Source: Streptococcaceae bacterium (GTDB lineage: Bacteria; Bacillota; Bacilli; Lactobacillales; Streptococcaceae). Taken from it: a stretch of 16,876 bases of DNA. The stretch is taken from assembly GCA_031270215.1 (NCBI GenBank), contig JAISYB010000069.1, positions 1 through 16,876 on the forward strand, given 5' to 3'. Both the position numbers and the translations under genes were made by a program. Of this stretch, positions 6,909 to 13,357 are shown in pieces (position 1 is the stretch's first letter; every line of letters starts with the position of its first letter). Below the pieces are notes generated by a model. It saw only the letters and a program-made list of their open reading frames with translations. It did no database searches and was not told the origin of the DNA.

Positions 6909-8662
6909 TTCAGGAAACCTCCAACTTTGGCACACAGATTGGCTATTATTATGACGCCTTAGGCAATCGTGTGAGCAAGGCGATTGGAAAAGAGACTAAT
7001 CGGAAGTTAAAAACAGACTTAATGGAATGGATGAAGGGAGTTGATCGCGAAGCACAATTGCGTTTGGCACCGGAAGACATTACACTGGCAGAAGCATTAC
7101 AGGCGAAAAGAGCACTGAAATGCCTACCAAACAAAGATCGAACATGGTTGATTGACCATACGAAGAATCGACGAGAGGAAGAGAATGAAACACAGAAGAA
7201 AGCTCTTCCGGCAAATACGGCGCTCGAAATGATTCAGTATATGAATGACTATACGCAGGAATATGTGAGTCCGCTGCAACAAACGACCTCCAATTATCAA
7301 GGATATAAGAAGAAAACAACAGAGGCGACCTTGTTCTATGACCAACGAGGCACCGCAGTTGGGGATGATTTGGATACCTATCATCAGGACGGTTTAGGCA
7401 GTGTAATCACACAAACGAGTAAAGAAAATGGTACACTATACTCAAGTAATCTCTATGAAAGCTTTGGACGAAGCGAGCGACCAATTTTCGAGCAGGCAGG
7501 TTATCGAAGTCAGTATCATGAGAATTGGAAGCAGCAGCATCTGCGTGCCAGAGAATATGATACGACAACGGGACGCTTCCAGCAGTTGGATACAGTCGTT
7601 GGACAAACCGATAATCCATTGACACAGCATAAATATCTCTATGCGAATAATAATCCAATGAAGTATCGAGATGATGCAGGGCGTGCCAGCTGGTTATCGA
7701 AAGCTTGTAATGTGGCAAAAAATACCGTAAAGAAGGTAACCAATGTCGTCAATAAATCCGTGGTTCAGCCTGCTGTAAAGGTAGCTAAAAAAACGATAAA
7801 TACAGTAGCGAAGACCGTTGAACCAGTTGTTAATTTAGCAAAGTATGTGAAGAAGGTCAGCATTGACTATACGCAGAAGCGCGCAGTAGCACAAGTGAAG
7901 AAGCAGTGTGATAGTGCAGGCACATTGAAAACGGACACTCAACGAATCAAAGCCGCCTTAGAGATACAATTTGGAAAACCTGTAGGTGGATATTATACTA
8001 TAAATGGTGTTAAAGTACCTGAATCTCAAATGATGAGTTGGGTAAATAGTGGTAAAATAGGCGGTTCCACTCCTATCTGGATAAAACAACTATTCAAAGG
8101 AAGTTATAGTGATGAAACTTCTGTTTTTGGGACTTTGATGGAAATATTGGTAGGCGGTATTCCAGTTATCGGCGATATTGGCGATATTCGTGACATGGTT
8201 CATGGTTTTCAAACAGGTAATTGGTGGGAAGTCGCGGCCTCTGGATTAGGATTTATTCCATTCTTTGGTGGCTTGGCAAAAAAGGGTGCGCAAGCTGCGG
8301 TTAAAGAAAGTGTTCAGAGCGCTGCTAAAGAAACCGCTCAGAATACAGGAAAAAACATTGCTAGAGAAATTTTAATTGATTCGACGCAGATTCAAAAGAA
8401 GTTTAAACATGCGGAAGACTTCGGAATTTCAGGTAATTTTAATAAACAAAATGCATTAGAATTTGAAAAAGCTATTAAAAACCATGTTAATAGTTCATCA
8501 ACATCTGTTATTGGCGGAACTTATAGAGGTCAGTCAGTAACTCATTATCTGGATAAAACAACTGGATTAAATGTTTTGAAAGATTCATCAGGTAATTTTT
8601 TATCAGGATGGAAGCTGAATTCAGAACAATTGAAAAATGTTATTGAAAGAGGGAGTTTGTGA
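6905..8662 (+). CDS. Rhs C-terminal open frame: core domain, pre-toxin region, colicin D-like tip
   Basis: This 585-residue open frame is the surviving 3' part of the rhs gene. Residues 1-30 hold the last YD repeats. About residues 155-260 are the RHS core domain (DGLGSVITQ, LRAREYDTTTGRFQQLD, YLYANNNPMKYRDDAG). A lysine/valine-rich linker follows. A hydrophobic pre-toxin region (about 410-460) contains GGIPVIGDIGDIRDMV and resembles PT-TG-type modules. The tip lies at 495-585. The core motif reads RDDAG where family members normally have DPxG, the site linked to self-cleavage. GTG 6905 follows a chance GAGGG, so some independent expression is conceivable but unproven. Without a signal peptide the product would stay in the cytoplasm, where the immunity protein would be needed. 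Confidence 0.75.
   Translation: MIQETSNFGTQIGYYYDALGNRVSKAIGKETNRKLKTDLMEWMKGVDREAQLRLAPEDITLAEALQAKRALKCLPNKDRTWLIDHTKNRREEENETQKKALPANTALEMIQYMNDYTQEYVSPLQQTTSNYQGYKKKTTEATLFYDQRGTAVGDDLDTYHQDGLGSVITQTSKENGTLYSSNLYESFGRSERPIFEQAGYRSQYHENWKQQHLRAREYDTTTGRFQQLDTVVGQTDNPLTQHKYLYANNNPMKYRDDAGRASWLSKACNVAKNTVKKVTNVVNKSVVQPAVKVAKKTINTVAKTVEPVVNLAKYVKKVSIDYTQKRAVAQVKKQCDSAGTLKTDTQRIKAALEIQFGKPVGGYYTINGVKVPESQMMSWVNSGKIGGSTPIWIKQLFKGSYSDETSVFGTLMEILVGGIPVIGDIGDIRDMVHGFQTGNWWEVAASGLGFIPFFGGLAKKGAQAAVKESVQSAAKETAQNTGKNIAREILIDSTQIQKKFKHAEDFGISGNFNKQNALEFEKAIKNHVNSSSTSVIGGTYRGQSVTHYLDKTTGLNVLKDSSGNFLSGWKLNSEQLKNVIERGSL
8387..8662 (+). other. Colicin D-like tRNase toxin domain
   Basis: The last 91 residues match the colicin D catalytic domain pattern. 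KFKHAEDFGI near the start gives K-x-K-H (K499, K501, H502 of the 585-residue frame). SGWK near the end supplies S567 and W569. Colicin D uses K608, K610, H611, S677 and W679 to cut the anticodon loop of tRNA-Arg. The H-to-S spacing here is 65 residues against 66 there. GTYRGQSVTHYLDKTTGLNV between them also fits the family. The domain is more A/T-rich than the YD repeats, as expected of an exchangeable tip. The stop overlaps the start of the immunity gene. The activity is inferred from residue conservation. Confidence 0.82.
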
Positions 8663-8949
8663 TGGTTAGTATTAATTTAAATGATTATGCTGCTCTTATG
8701 AAGAAATTGGTAGACGAAGAGATTTCTATTAAGAAATTTGAAGCAATTTTTTTAGATTTTTTCTTACATAAAGAAAATAAACTAACATCTAAAGAATATG
8801 AAATTGTAAACGACCTATTTTATGCGGTTGAAGATTTTGTAGATGAAGAATTTATTAAAGAACACGGTCTTTCTGGTACGGATATTGATGGACGAACACT
8901 CAGAATAATTGTCTTTAGAATATTGCAGAACTTAAAAAATATAGAATGA
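8662..8949 (+). CDS. Colicin D-type immunity protein
   Basis: This 95-residue acidic helical protein is encoded directly after the toxin. The toxin TGA (8660-8662) shares its A with the ATG at 8662, giving TGATG coupling. A GTG at 8659 is an alternative start. A GAAAGAGGGAG ribosome site lies inside the end of the toxin gene. The sequence (KKLVDEEISIKKFEAIFLDF, then DLFYAVEDFVDEEFIKE) matches the helical bundle of the colicin D immunity family, which binds the nuclease and blocks its tRNA cleft. The position and acidity support the pairing with the lysine/histidine-rich toxin site. The frame is fully open, in contrast to the broken carrier gene. Confidence 0.8.
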   Translation: MVSINLNDYAALMKKLVDEEISIKKFEAIFLDFFLHKENKLTSKEYEIVNDLFYAVEDFVDEEFIKEHGLSGTDIDGRTLRIIVFRILQNLKNIE

Positions 8950-8951
8950 AA

Positions 8952-9018
8952 TATGATAAAAATGCGAATACGATTGAGAAAGTATTGATGCATCTAAAAT
9001 TCAAGCTGACAAAAAGAC
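8952..9018 (+). repeat. Diverged copy of a YD-repeat segment of the rhs gene
   Basis: Right after the immunity stop, the sequence translates to a scrap starting YDKNANTIEK and ending KFKLTK. It corresponds to positions 6549-6614 of the rhs gene (YDENGN...KFKLTK), with 12 of 21 residues identical and clear DNA similarity at the 3' end. It is the first of three patches of rhs homology that lead into the displaced toxin tip. Confidence 0.65.
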
Positions 9019-9032
9019 GAGAAGCTGAATTT

Positions 9033-9064
9033 CATTGACTATACGCAGAAGCGCGCAGTAGCAC
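9033..9064 (+). repeat. 32-bp exact repeat of the rhs pre-toxin linker
   Basis: This stretch is identical to 7861-7892 of the rhs gene (encoding IDYTQKRAVA). It marks where sequence from the main gene joins the displaced tip. Confidence 0.9.
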
Positions 9065-9066
9065 GA

Positions 9067-9090
9067 TTAAAGAAAGTGTTCAGAGCGCTG
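9067..9090 (+). repeat. 24-bp exact repeat of the region just before the toxin tip
   Basis: This stretch is identical to 8301-8324 of the rhs gene (encoding KESVQSA) and is followed by further near-identity. Two bases separate it from the 32-bp repeat. In the main gene the same two segments are about 410 bases apart. Confidence 0.9.
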
Positions 9091-9425
9091 CCAAAGAGAG
9101 TAGCCAAAATGGAGCCAAGAAAGCCAGTGGGGCTAACCTTAATAAATTAAGTCCTAAAGACATTAATAATATATCATTAGATGAGTTAAGAAATAGTACA
9201 CCGAAAGATTGGCAATTTTTTGAAAATAATGGACGAGTTCACATAAAAGATGCAAATGGTAATTTTAGAGTTCGTATTGATCCACCTGATAAAGTCACTA
9301 ATTATGAACATATGCATATTTTTGATGAGAATAAAAACCCATTGGATATAAAAGGGAATATTGTTGATAAAAAAAGCCCTGATGGACATATTCCTTGGAC
9401 TAATAAATAATTTTGGAGGTATATT

Positions 9426-9818
9426 ATGGATATTAAATTATTGCAAAATGAGATTGATAATACTGAGTATTGGGATATGTCAATATTGGATATTCAAACA
9501 CGGTATTTTGGCGATGAGGTATATATCTTTATAGAAAATAATGAGAAAACTTGTTGGAAAATTAGCTTTATTTCTTGTTATAAAGTTAGTTATGAGACAG
9601 ATGCTAATTGGAGAACCATAGATAACGTAAAAGAAATGAGAGGAGGTCAACTGGGGTATGATGGACAAGATATTTCTTTAAAAAAATATGAAGAGAATGA
9701 AAATTTTGTACAGTGTTCCCTTGACTTGACAATTATGCTAATGAACATAGTTTGTAAAAACATTCTTGTGGAAGAATTAAGCATGAAAGACAATCTGTTC
9801 TTTTGGCAAGACAAGTAA
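9426..9818 (+). CDS. Putative immunity protein for the displaced toxin tip
   Basis: This 130-residue acidic protein has a strong ribosome site (TTTTGGAGG, 9412-9419) before ATG 9426. It starts 15 bases after the stop of the orphan tip, the usual place of the cognate immunity gene. It includes CWKISFISCYKVSYETDANW and GGQLGYDGQDISLKKYEENE, predicted as a mixed strand and helix fold. It has no signal peptide or membrane segment, so it should act in the cytoplasm. I do not recognise a named immunity family. The function is inferred from position. The open frame beside a broken toxin suggests selection to keep protection, perhaps against relatives still armed with that toxin. Confidence 0.6.
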   Translation: MDIKLLQNEIDNTEYWDMSILDIQTRYFGDEVYIFIENNEKTCWKISFISCYKVSYETDANWRTIDNVKEMRGGQLGYDGQDISLKKYEENENFVQCSLDLTIMLMNIVCKNILVEELSMKDNLFFWQDK

Positions 9819-9826
9819 AAAGAAAA

Positions 9827-9902
9827 AAGGCACTTTACTATCTGATTGGCACCGGATAGTAAAGCCTTGACTAGTAAGCTGTAACTCACTAATCAAGTTG
9901 CC
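9827..9902. other. Two adjacent hairpins between toxin cassettes
   Basis: The first hairpin pairs AAGG and CTTTACTATC (9827-9842, with a small bulge) with GATAGTAAAGCCTT (9855-9868). The second pairs CTTGACTAGT with ACTAATCAAG (about 9866-9896, one mismatch). Neither is followed by a good T run, so they are weak terminators at best. They may mark the edge of a cassette. The rest of 9903-9974 shows nothing clear. Confidence 0.45.
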
Positions 9903-9974
9903 AATAGTTAACAAAAGCTAGCTGTATTTAGTGTATAGACATTCAAGAAGATTTTTTCTAATTTTAGGGGTGGT

Positions 9975-10353
9975 ATCGTCAAGGAATTACAAGTTCCGTC
10001 AAAAGATTTGATTCTCCAAACGCTTCTAGCAGGTGCAGTACGAGCCAGCAGTTCCGGAAGCTCTTCCAGCACAATTTCTGCCTCTATGGTAGGTGGACAA
10101 GTCGTTTAGTATGGCAATCGGACGTACAATCTGAATGATTCCTACTAATATAAAAATGGCTAAAGACAATTACTTGAAAAGAAATGGATTTGATGCCCAT
10201 AAAGTAAAAGCAGATGATTTAGGAACAAATAAAAATCTTGCTCAATATGACATTTATATTGATAAAGATACTGGACAATTGTGGGTATATAGGAAAGGTG
10301 GAAAAGGCGAAGGAATTCCTGTCCCTAAAATTACAGGAATTGTTTTCATTTAA
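9975..10353 (+). pseudogene. Third Rhs/WapA-type toxin tip remnant, broken and without immunity gene
   Basis: The first frame, from 9975, reads IVKELQVPSKDLILQTLLAG, then a serine-rich linker and MVGGQVV, then a TAG before YGNRTYNLND. This is typical of the junction ahead of an Rhs/WapA toxin tip. The tip continues in another frame as an open 72-codon stretch from ATG 10135: IPTNIKMAKDNYLKRNGFDA, then YDIYIDKDTGQLWVYRKGGK, then GEGIPVP to TAA 10353. The pattern (KRNG...HxxK...YDIYxDxDTG...RKGGKGEGIP) resembles the type 33 group of polymorphic toxin domains, but I rate this as tentative. It has both a stop and a frameshift, no ribosome site for the open part, and no following immunity gene. 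Confidence 0.6.
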
Positions 10354-10429
10354 TCTCCTATTAATTAGACGGTAAAGAATAGAAAATAGGGACTATTTGC
10401 TCTCTAGGTTCATTCCTTTATTTAGCGTC

Positions 10430-10469
10430 TTCTGATCTGCTCACTTCTTTGTATAATATTTCTTAAGAA
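10430..10469 (+). promoter_or_regulatory. Promoter of the RpiR regulator gene with a palindrome at the start site
   Basis: A perfect TATAAT (10452-10457) has only a weak -35 candidate (TTCTGA, 10430-10435). The 10-bp palindrome TTCTTAAGAA (about 10460-10469) covers the expected transcription start and could be an operator, possibly for self-control. A small hairpin, AAATAG-GGA-CTATTT (10385-10399), lies upstream without a T run. Confidence 0.45.
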
Positions 10470-10536
10470 TATTTCTCTATACGAATGTCTTTTTGTGTTG
10501 TAAACTAAAGGAAATAAAGTAAATGAGGTGAGTGTT

Positions 10537-11292
10537 TTGTTCGATTTAGAAAATATTCAATCATTGAATGATTTGGAGCTAATTGTTTATCAATATGTGA
10601 TTGAACATTTGAATCAGCTTCCTAAATTGACCATTCGAGAACTTTCCGCCAACTGTCATGTATCAACATCAACAATTTTGAGATTTTGTACAAAAATGGG
10701 CTTTGAAGGTTTTTCGGAATTAAAATTTGCTATAAAAAAAGAACACGATGAATCGAGTGTTTTTGAAGATTACTATGACTCTGCAGTGCATGTCGATTCC
10801 TTTTTGAAAAAAATTAATCGTGAAACCTATCAAAAAGCGTTCAAGCCAGCAGTCGAATTAATGCTGAAAGCTGAACATATCGTGTTCATCGGACTAGGTA
10901 CAAGCGGGGTTTTAGGCGGGTATGGCAGTCGTTATTTTGTAAATATTGGCATCAATGCTTACAGTGTCAATGACCCGTTTACACCAATTCCTCCAAGAGG
11001 GTTTGACAATACCCTAGTTGTCGCTTTATCAGTTTCTGGTGAAACATCAGAAATTATTAAAATGATTTTGGGCTTTAAAAAATCCAACGCTAAAATTTTA
11101 AGCATTACTAATGATGAACATTCGACAGTTGCGCGCTTAGCTGACTACAATATTTCTTACTACATGCCGCAGGAAAAAGCAGCTTATGCAGAACCCTATA
11201 TCAATTTGACTACTCAAATCCCTGTCGTTGCACTAATTGAGCTATTGGCTCATCAAGCAGCAAATCAGCTTTCGGGTAAGAGTACTGATTGA
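10537..11292 (+). CDS. RpiR family transcriptional regulator (HTH + SIS domain)
   Basis: This regulator of about 251 residues has an N-terminal RpiR helix-turn-helix (TIRELSANCHVSTSTILRFC) and a C-terminal SIS sugar-phosphate-binding domain (about residues 112-237). The SIS domain includes FIGLGTSGVLGGYGSRYF and the phosphate-loop SVSGETSE. Such proteins sense a phosphosugar and control adjacent sugar-uptake genes. Here these are the PTS permease and 6-phospho-beta-glucosidase downstream, so a phosphorylated beta-glucoside is a likely ligand. The TTG at 10537 is preferred because GAGGTGAG (10525-10532) sits right before it. A GTG at 10528 would add three residues but overlaps that ribosome site. 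A terminator follows at 11365. Activator or repressor action cannot be told. Confidence 0.85.
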   Translation: MFDLENIQSLNDLELIVYQYVIEHLNQLPKLTIRELSANCHVSTSTILRFCTKMGFEGFSELKFAIKKEHDESSVFEDYYDSAVHVDSFLKKINRETYQKAFKPAVELMLKAEHIVFIGLGTSGVLGGYGSRYFVNIGINAYSVNDPFTPIPPRGFDNTLVVALSVSGETSEIIKMILGFKKSNAKILSITNDEHSTVARLADYNISYYMPQEKAAYAEPYINLTTQIPVVALIELLAHQAANQLSGKSTD

Positions 11293-11364
11293 TGTTCACT
11301 AAAAAATGAAAGAACATTCTGATTTTACGAAGAAATTTTTAGACATTTATAAAACTAAAGAAGA

Positions 11365-11410
11365 CTTAACCTGTCCATTACAACATAGGTTAAGCTTTCT
11401 TTGTTTTTTT
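11365..11410 (+). terminator. Terminator after the RpiR gene
   Basis: CTTAACCT (11365-11372) pairs with AGGTTAAG (11387-11394) around a 14-base loop, followed by CTTTCTTTGTTTTTTT. It should separate the regulator mRNA from the PTS gene, which then needs its own promoter. In 11411-11570 a TTGATA (11498-11503) is visible but no good -10 pairs with it. Confidence 0.75.
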
Positions 11411-11583
11411 CAACGGAACATGTTTCTCAAACGGGTAAAGCTATTCTTTTTTGCAACCAAATCTCTTATAGTTAACTTGCAAGCGTATTTACCGTTTTTG
11501 ATAGTCCTTATCTTTTACAATGAATACATGCACTTGGAACTTATTATTTTGTTGCACTAAATTTTACGAGGAGATGATTAGAA

Positions 11584-12912
11584 ATGAATGAATGGATTAA
11601 TAAAAAAATCCTGCCACCCGTACTAAAGTTTGTTAACACAAAGCCAATCACTGCTTTAAGAAATGGTATGCTGTACACGATGCCGTTTACTATCGTTGGC
11701 TCTATTTTTTTGTTGCTTGCCAATATTCCTTATGAGCCTGCAGCTAACTGGGTCACTGATTCTGGACTAGGCGTTTATTTCAACCAAGCCTATGGTGCTT
11801 CATTTGCTATTATGGCGGTTTTTGCTGTTATGGGTATTGCCTATTCCTATGTTAAAGCAGAAGGCTTCGAAGGTCTGCCTGCTGGTATGATCGGTCTGGT
11901 CATCTTCATTATGTTTATGGCAGCTGAAATAACAGATGTAGAAAGCGGCATAACAGTTGGAAATATCATCAATAAAGACTGGACTGGCGGAAAAGGAATG
12001 ATTACAGCTATTCTGGTTGGTCTAGTTGTTGGTTGGGTCTACAGCTGGTTTCTGCGTCACGATATTCGTATTAAATTACCAGAACAGGTACCTGAAAACG
12101 TAGCAAACTCATTTACCGCATTGATTCCTGCTGCTGTCTTAATCACTGGTGCAATGTTTGTTTACATTTTCTTTGATAAAGTCTTCAGCACGACATTCTT
12201 TGACTTTATTTATGACGTATTGCAATCACCATTGCAAGGTGTAACAGATACTTTGGGCGGCGCATTAATCATTGGCTTCTTGGTTCCGTTCTTCTGGTTC
12301 TTTGGGGTTCATGGTTCAACAATTGTCGGCGGTATTATGGAGCCAATTCTTCAAGCCAACTCATTGGATAATACTGAAATACTAAAAGCAGGTAAAGCTC
12401 TAACGATTGAAAACGGCGGTCATATTGTGACAAAACAATTTATGGATCAATTCCAAACGGTAACAGGAGCGGGTATGACGATCGGCTTGGTCGTATTTAT
12501 GGTCTTCTTTGCCAAATCTGCTCAGTTTAAACAATTAGGTCGTTTGTCTATTGCTCCGGCAATCTTTGGTATTAATGAACCTATTAGTTTTGCAACACCG
12601 ATCGTTATGAACCCAATTATGGTGATTCCATTTATTTTGACCCCCGTTGTCTCTTCAATTATTACTTACTTTGCACTCTATACTGGCTTAGTGCCACTCT
12701 TTACCGCCGTTCAGGTTCCTTGGACGACACCAGCTATTCTTTCCGGTCTATTAGTCGGAGGCTGGCGTACGGCACTCCTGCAAGCCTTCGTATTGGTTCT
12801 TGGCTTCTTCATTTATCTGCCATTTGCTAGAAAAATGGATGCAATCAATTATGCGCAAGAAACAAATCAACCAATTGAAGAAGAAGTATTGGAAAAAATT
12901 GAAGCACAATAA
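11584..12912 (+). CDS. PTS system cellobiose/beta-glucoside-type IIC permease
   Basis: This 442-residue integral membrane protein is the sugar-translocating IIC subunit of the lactose/cellobiose PTS family (CelB/LicC-like). It shows the N-terminal NGMLYTMPFTIVGSIFLLLA, a central FFGVHGSTIVGGIMEPILQA (VHGS at 242-245), and the family signature FGINEPISFATP (328-339), which lies at the substrate site. About ten hydrophobic segments are visible, and the length is normal. The ribosome site GAGGAG (11568-11573) lies 10 bases before ATG. No IIA or IIB is encoded nearby, so it must borrow them from elsewhere. With the GH1 enzyme 445 bases downstream it forms an uptake-and-cleavage pair for a beta-glucoside. 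The exact sugar is inferred. Confidence 0.9.
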   Translation: MNEWINKKILPPVLKFVNTKPITALRNGMLYTMPFTIVGSIFLLLANIPYEPAANWVTDSGLGVYFNQAYGASFAIMAVFAVMGIAYSYVKAEGFEGLPAGMIGLVIFIMFMAAEITDVESGITVGNIINKDWTGGKGMITAILVGLVVGWVYSWFLRHDIRIKLPEQVPENVANSFTALIPAAVLITGAMFVYIFFDKVFSTTFFDFIYDVLQSPLQGVTDTLGGALIIGFLVPFFWFFGVHGSTIVGGIMEPILQANSLDNTEILKAGKALTIENGGHIVTKQFMDQFQTVTGAGMTIGLVVFMVFFAKSAQFKQLGRLSIAPAIFGINEPISFATPIVMNPIMVIPFILTPVVSSIITYFALYTGLVPLFTAVQVPWTTPAILSGLLVGGWRTALLQAFVLVLGFFIYLPFARKMDAINYAQETNQPIEEEVLEKIEAQ

Positions 12913-12932
12913 AGCGGACTGAGTGTAATGCT

Positions 12933-13076
12933 TTGCGACGAGGATCGCAATGAAATCCTTCAATTCTTAATGTCTTCGACATTTAGAAATTGATGAGAAC
13001 GAAACGAAGTGAGAACCGTAGGAAAGCTTGCACGACCTTAAAGTTTTGTATCAAGAATCGAGTGAAACGAGACTCG
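12933..13076 (+). other. Series of hairpins in the PTS-glucosidase spacer
   Basis: Three stem-loops follow the permease stop. They are TTGCGA/TCGCAA (12933-12950), a longer imperfect hairpin closed by CAATT/AATTG with a tight AATGTC-TTC-GACATT tip (12961-12992), and CGAGT/ACTCG (13059-13076). None has a T run, so they are not standard terminators. They may stabilise or process a PTS-glucosidase transcript, or be part of a larger repeat unit. No coding sequence is visible here. Confidence 0.5.
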
Positions 13077-13079
13077 TAG

Positions 13080-13292
13080 AGAAGGTGGGACAGCAGCGTT
13101 TAACGACGTAGAAAATTAGGAAATTGCGGGCATTTCATTCACCAATGTTCGGAAATTTATCTATTTTCTAGGCAAACTAAGTTGCCACTTTAGTGGCTTA
13201 CGGAAAAGCTAGTGGCAACGTGCCTTAGCGGGTTTCCCTTAGGTGCTGACTAGTCGGCACTGCTTGTCTCCCGTGAATCACGAACATTAAAC
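13080..13292 (+). repeat. Intergenic repeat element, copy 1 (213 bp)
   Basis: This copy is almost identical to 14935-15114 but carries 34 extra bases (13162-13195). The extra part includes the left arm GTTGCCAC of a hairpin whose right arm GTGGCAAC lies about 13211-13218. Both copies contain the near-perfect 18-bp palindrome GTGCTGACTAGTCGGCAC (about 13242-13259). It does not code for protein. It looks like a dispersed, structured intergenic element rather than an insertion sequence, since no transposase or clear terminal repeats are seen. Confidence 0.85.
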
Positions 13293-13357
13293 AGCAGGCA
13301 AAGAGTTTTTGTAAGCTCATATTTTATGTATATTAACGATTAAAGAGGACGATAACT

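Larger units (their letters stand above)
3980..8662 (+). pseudogene. Rhs/WapA-type YD-repeat polymorphic toxin, multiply disrupted
   Basis: The intact form would be a secreted protein of about 1,560 residues. Its parts in order are a signal peptide, an N-terminal region (to about 4950), a long YD-repeat shell (about 4965-7375), an RHS core-associated domain (about 7380-7690), a pre-toxin region and a C-terminal colicin D-like nuclease. Four lesions split it. The frame shifts at the A run 4204-4209, which restores with one more A. A second shift lies between 4929 and 4958. An in-frame TAG stands at 6264-6266. The third shift is near 6839, where GGCACGTC restores to GGCAACGTC and gives a perfect repeat. 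Such proteins form a shell that encloses and delivers a toxic tip to neighbouring cells by contact. Here the full product cannot be made unless the lesions are sequencing errors. Confidence 0.88.
9033..9410 (+). pseudogene. Displaced (orphan) Rhs C-terminal toxin tip
   Basis: This tip has no start codon of its own. The first patch (IDYTQKRAVA) and the toxin frame (from 9069) are in different frames, so no fusion protein can be read. The toxin frame gives KESVQSA, then a linker rich in serine, lysine and asparagine, then a compact domain with DWQFFENNGRVHIKDANGNF, RIDPPDKVTNYEHMHIF and SPDGHIPWTNK before TAA 9408-9410. The histidine-rich HMHI...GHIP pattern resembles small C-terminal ribonuclease-like domains of polymorphic toxins. 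I cannot name the family with confidence. It looks like a former tip displaced by the colicin D-like one and usable only after recombination back into an rhs gene. Confidence 0.7.

Noticed and set aside
10135..10353. 72-codon open frame as an independent gene
   Set aside because: No ribosome site, and it continues in another frame from a recognisable toxin junction upstream. It is better read as the end of a broken tip.
11478..11491. Possible catabolite-repression (cre) site TGCAAGCGTATTTA before the PTS gene
   Set aside because: It differs from the consensus at three key positions, so it is no better than chance.
11306..11560. 84-codon open frame between the RpiR and PTS genes
   Set aside because: It runs through a clear terminator hairpin, has no ribosome site and shows no protein-like pattern.
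13080..13292. Repeat element as an insertion sequence or CRISPR
   Set aside because: No open frame, no clear terminal inverted repeats, and only two copies with no regular repeat-spacer pattern.
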